A stretch of 8,485 nt of DNA, taken from Bacteroidota bacterium. GTDB lineage: Bacteria; Bacteroidota; Bacteroidia; Bacteroidales; JADFUO01. Every line of letters starts with the position of its first letter. The stretch's first letter is position 1. The stretch covers positions 1 to 8,485 of the forward strand of contig JAUWKH010000065.1 in NCBI GenBank assembly GCA_030614305.1, written 5' to 3'. The position numbers were made by a program, and so were the translations under genes. Positions 6,609 to 8,485 of the stretch are shown one piece after another. Under the pieces are notes generated by a model. That model ran no database searches and was not told the DNA's origin. It was given only the letters and a program-made list of their open reading frames with translations.

Positions 6609-7565
6609 ATGAAACTTGATAAACCTTATACTTTAAAAGACATTTCCCTGTTGATTAATGCCGATTTTGATGGTGATCCCGGACTTCTTATAAGCGGATT
6701 AAATGAAATTCACATGGTTGAATCCGGTGATCTTACTTTTGTTGACCATCCTAAATACTATGACAGAGCTTTAAATTCAAAAGCTACAACAATTATCATC
6801 AACAAAAAAATTGAACATCCAAATAATAAAGCATTAATAATTTCAAATGATCCGTTAAAAGATTATAATTCTTTAGTTAAAAAATTCAAACCTTTTAAAA
6901 AATGCGATACTCCGGTCAGTTCAACTGCTCAAATAGGTGAAGGAACAATATTGCAACCAGGTGTTTTTATTGGCAACCATGTAAAAATCGGAAGTAATTG
7001 CCTGATACATTCCAATGTTAGTATTTATGATCATTGTATTATCGGTGATAATGTGATAATTCATGCCAACACGGTTTTAGGAGCAGATCCGTATTATTTC
7101 CAGCGAAGAAAAAATGCTTTCATAAAGCTTGAACCTTGTGGCAGGGTTATTATTGAGGACAATGTTGAAATAGGTGCTTTATGTTCAATTGATAAAGGAG
7201 TTTCAGGAGATACAATTATCGGAAAAGAAACAAAAATGGATAATCATTGTCAGGTAGGACACGATACATACATCGGGAAAAATTGTTTGATAGGTTCGCA
7301 TGCAGCAATTGCAGGTGTGACAAGGATTGAAGATGATGTGATTTTATGGGGCAGAGTAGCAATAAATAAAGATATTGTAATTGCAAAAGGTACAATAATT
7401 TTAGCTACTTCAGCTATAAATAAATCAACTGAAAAAGGTAAAACATATTTTGGAATTCCTGCCCGTGAATCAAGAAAAATGTGGAAAGAAATTGCAGCAA
7501 TAAGAAGACTTCCCGGAATTATTGAAAATTTTTATCCTAATGAAAATTCAAAAAATAATCTTTAG
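6609..7565 (+). CDS. Divergent LpxD-like N-acyltransferase paralogue
   Basis: This 318-residue protein is a second member of the LpxD family. It has an N-terminal nucleotide-binding-like domain (about 1-100, with FVDHPKY at 44-50), a left-handed beta helix of hexapeptide repeats (about 104-275) and a helical tail (about 286-310). His218 in [10 protein letters not shown] lines up with catalytic His241 of the first copy, and the shared IIEDNVEIG and IDKG stretches confirm the register. Several family motifs have changed: GSDGFGF is GADPYYF (158-164), the second conserved histidine is Asp255, and the Asn of FLANPKY is His47. The tail [14 protein letters not shown] resembles that of E. coli LpxD more than copy 1 does. 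It lies 77 nt after efp, probably in the same operon. It may acylate a different nucleotide sugar or use another acyl donor. Automated annotation would call it LpxD, and I am sure of the family but not of the substrate. Confidence 0.85.
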   Translation: MKLDKPYTLKDISLLINADFDGDPGLLISGLNEIHMVESGDLTFVDHPKYYDRALNSKATTIIINKKIEHPNNKALIISNDPLKDYNSLVKKFKPFKKCDTPVSSTAQIGEGTILQPGVFIGNHVKIGSNCLIHSNVSIYDHCIIGDNVIIHANTVLGADPYYFQRRKNAFIKLEPCGRVIIEDNVEIGALCSIDKGVSGDTIIGKETKMDNHCQVGHDTYIGKNCLIGSHAAIAGVTRIEDDVILWGRVAINKDIVIAKGTIILATSAINKSTEKGKTYFGIPARESRKMWKEIAAIRRLPGIIENFYPNENSKNNL

Positions 7566-7569
7566 TTGC

Positions 7570-7604
7570 AATTGTGCCGGTAACCAAAAACTGATTACAC
7601 AATT
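7570..7604. terminator. Possible bidirectional hairpin between convergent genes
   Basis: AATTGTG (7570-7576) and CACAATT (7598-7604) form a 7-bp stem with a 21-nt loop that itself contains the palindrome GGTAACC. It lies 4 nt after the stop codon of the LpxD-like gene and about 40 nt past the end of the converging gene, where a terminator is expected. The stem is AT-rich and only a short TATTTT follows, so this is a weak candidate. Confidence 0.3.
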
Positions 7605-7642
7605 ACTATTTTCCAAAAATTAAGAACTTCGTTATTCTTTTC

Positions 7643-8485
7643 CTATTCAGAAGAAAGTTTTTTTGATTTTTTTGCATGATAAATATTCAGGGCAACAATA
7701 ATAGCAATAAAACCCCAAACCGGAACAGAAGCTTTATCAGTATCAAGAAAATTATTTAAAAATCCATGAACAAAATATGTTATCAATCCAAGCAATGTAA
7801 TTATGCTTAAAAATTTAACTTCCTTGTTTTCGGCATTCTTGTATGTTTTAAGTGCTGTAATTATTACCAAAACAACAATGGCAATAATTGAAAGCATTCC
7901 TAATATTCCCATTTCTGATAAGGGACCTATATATTCACTGTGTGCATTGCCCATATCGCCGGCATTTGTGCTTATAATTGTTTTTTCCTTTGATAGCTGA
8001 TACGGAGCATAAAAAAACTGGTACGTACCGGGTCCCCATCCAAAAACAGGCCTTTCTTTAAACATTCTTATTGCCGACTGCCAGCGATTAATTCTTTCAA
8101 GATTGGATGCATTAGTGTTGATATTTGATATTGACTGAATATGTTCTACAAAGTCAGCTGAGGAATCCTGTTTATTTCTTTCAAGAGTATCAAGAATTTC
8201 ATTCTGGAAAGTAAAAAACGAACCTATTATTATGACAGTTGTTAAAAATATCCATCTGAATTTTATCTTCAACAAAATAATAATATAAACTATAAGTGCA
8301 ACCGCAAGACTAATCCATGCAGCCCTGCTATATGAAAGAATGATGGCAATTATAAGAATTATAAAAATTATTAAAGAAAATAATTTATAGGTTCTTTTAT
8401 ATTGTGAATTAATTGAAAATCCTAAAAACACCGGAATAAAAAGAGCAAGTATAGCTCCATAAGCTGTATGGTCATTATAAAAAGG
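7643..8485 (-). CDS. O-antigen ligase/polymerase family membrane protein, C-terminal part
   Basis: This is the 3' part of an integral membrane protein of the Wzy_C/WaaL superfamily. Members join undecaprenyl-linked glycans to lipid A-core, or polymerise them, at the periplasmic face of the inner membrane. The frame stays open to the window edge, giving 280 visible residues. A GTG at 8431 could be read as a start, but coding clearly continues through it with NDHTAYGAILALFIP, so the true start lies outside the window. Hydrophobic segments are seen at about 8-24, 35-52, 58-75, 77-93, 191-212, 223-240 and 255-269. A large loop (about 94-190) carries GWGPGTYQ (149-156) and NAHSEY (180-185), whose His182 matches the kind of histidine essential in WaaL. 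YSRAAW (52-57) is also typical. The gene converges on the lpx operon. Whether it acts on O-antigen or another glycan cannot be decided here. Confidence 0.85.
   Translation of the reverse strand, partial: PFYNDHTAYGAILALFIPVFLGFSINSQYKRTYKLFSLIIFIILIIAIILSYSRAAWISLAVALIVYIIILLKIKFRWIFLTTVIIIGSFFTFQNEILDTLERNKQDSSADFVEHIQSISNINTNASNLERINRWQSAIRMFKERPVFGWGPGTYQFFYAPYQLSKEKTIISTNAGDMGNAHSEYIGPLSEMGILGMLSIIAIVVLVIITALKTYKNAENKEVKFLSIITLLGLITYFVHGFLNNFLDTDKASVPVWGFIAIIVALNIYHAKKSKKLSSE

Noticed and set aside
8429..8431. GTG as the start of the O-antigen ligase family gene
   Set aside because: The frame continues upstream to the window edge with family-typical residues (NDHTAYGA), so the gene is cut by the window rather than starting here.
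1..8485. CRISPR array, tRNA or rRNA genes, insertion sequences, phage genes
   Set aside because: I found no repeat-spacer pattern, no cloverleaf or rRNA-like stretch, and no transposase or phage protein. All recognised genes are chromosomal housekeeping or envelope genes.

Overview
This window looks like core, vertically inherited chromosome from a member of the Bacteroidota, probably close to Bacteroidales or a related class. The evidence is the gene content: a PorX-type response regulator of the type IX secretion system (T9SS), a fused LpxC/FabZ enzyme, and two LpxD-like genes around lpxA and efp. The base composition is clearly AT-rich. Start codons follow short A-rich leaders rather than Shine-Dalgarno sequences, and a TAnnTTTG-type promoter element lies just upstream of lpxC/fabZ. 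All of these are Bacteroidota habits.

Layout. Positions 1-275 hold no recognisable gene but contain a compact GC-rich repeat: heptamers ending in GACTG around a perfect 18-bp palindrome. Positions 276-2256, on the minus strand, hold porX followed 7 nt later by tsaE, so porX is first in a short operon. A 299-nt divergent intergenic region (2257-2555) separates porX from lpxD and carries more heptamer repeats and an inverted repeat. On the plus strand follow lpxD, lpxC/fabZ (probably with its own promoter), lpxA, efp and a second, divergent LpxD-like acyltransferase, ending at 7565. The last gene, converging from the right on the minus strand, is the 3' part of an O-antigen ligase/polymerase family membrane protein. 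It is open to the window edge.

How the genes fit together. LpxA, LpxC and LpxD perform the first three steps of lipid A synthesis. The FabZ half of the fusion dehydrates the same 3-hydroxyacyl-ACP pool that LpxA and LpxD use as donor. The O-antigen ligase family gene acts on surface glycans, one possible role being attachment to lipid A-core. PorX controls T9SS in studied species, and some T9SS cargo proteins are anchored to a lipopolysaccharide, so the neighbourhood is plausibly an outer-envelope cluster. That functional link is inference. EF-P and TsaE are translation-related passengers.

I did not find a clear undescribed system. The best candidate for new biology is the second LpxD-like protein (6609-7565). 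It keeps the fold and the catalytic histidine but has lost three motifs that the first copy retains. Secondary points are the PGKGP loop of EF-P, the heptamer repeats in the non-coding DNA, and the direct repeat after efp.
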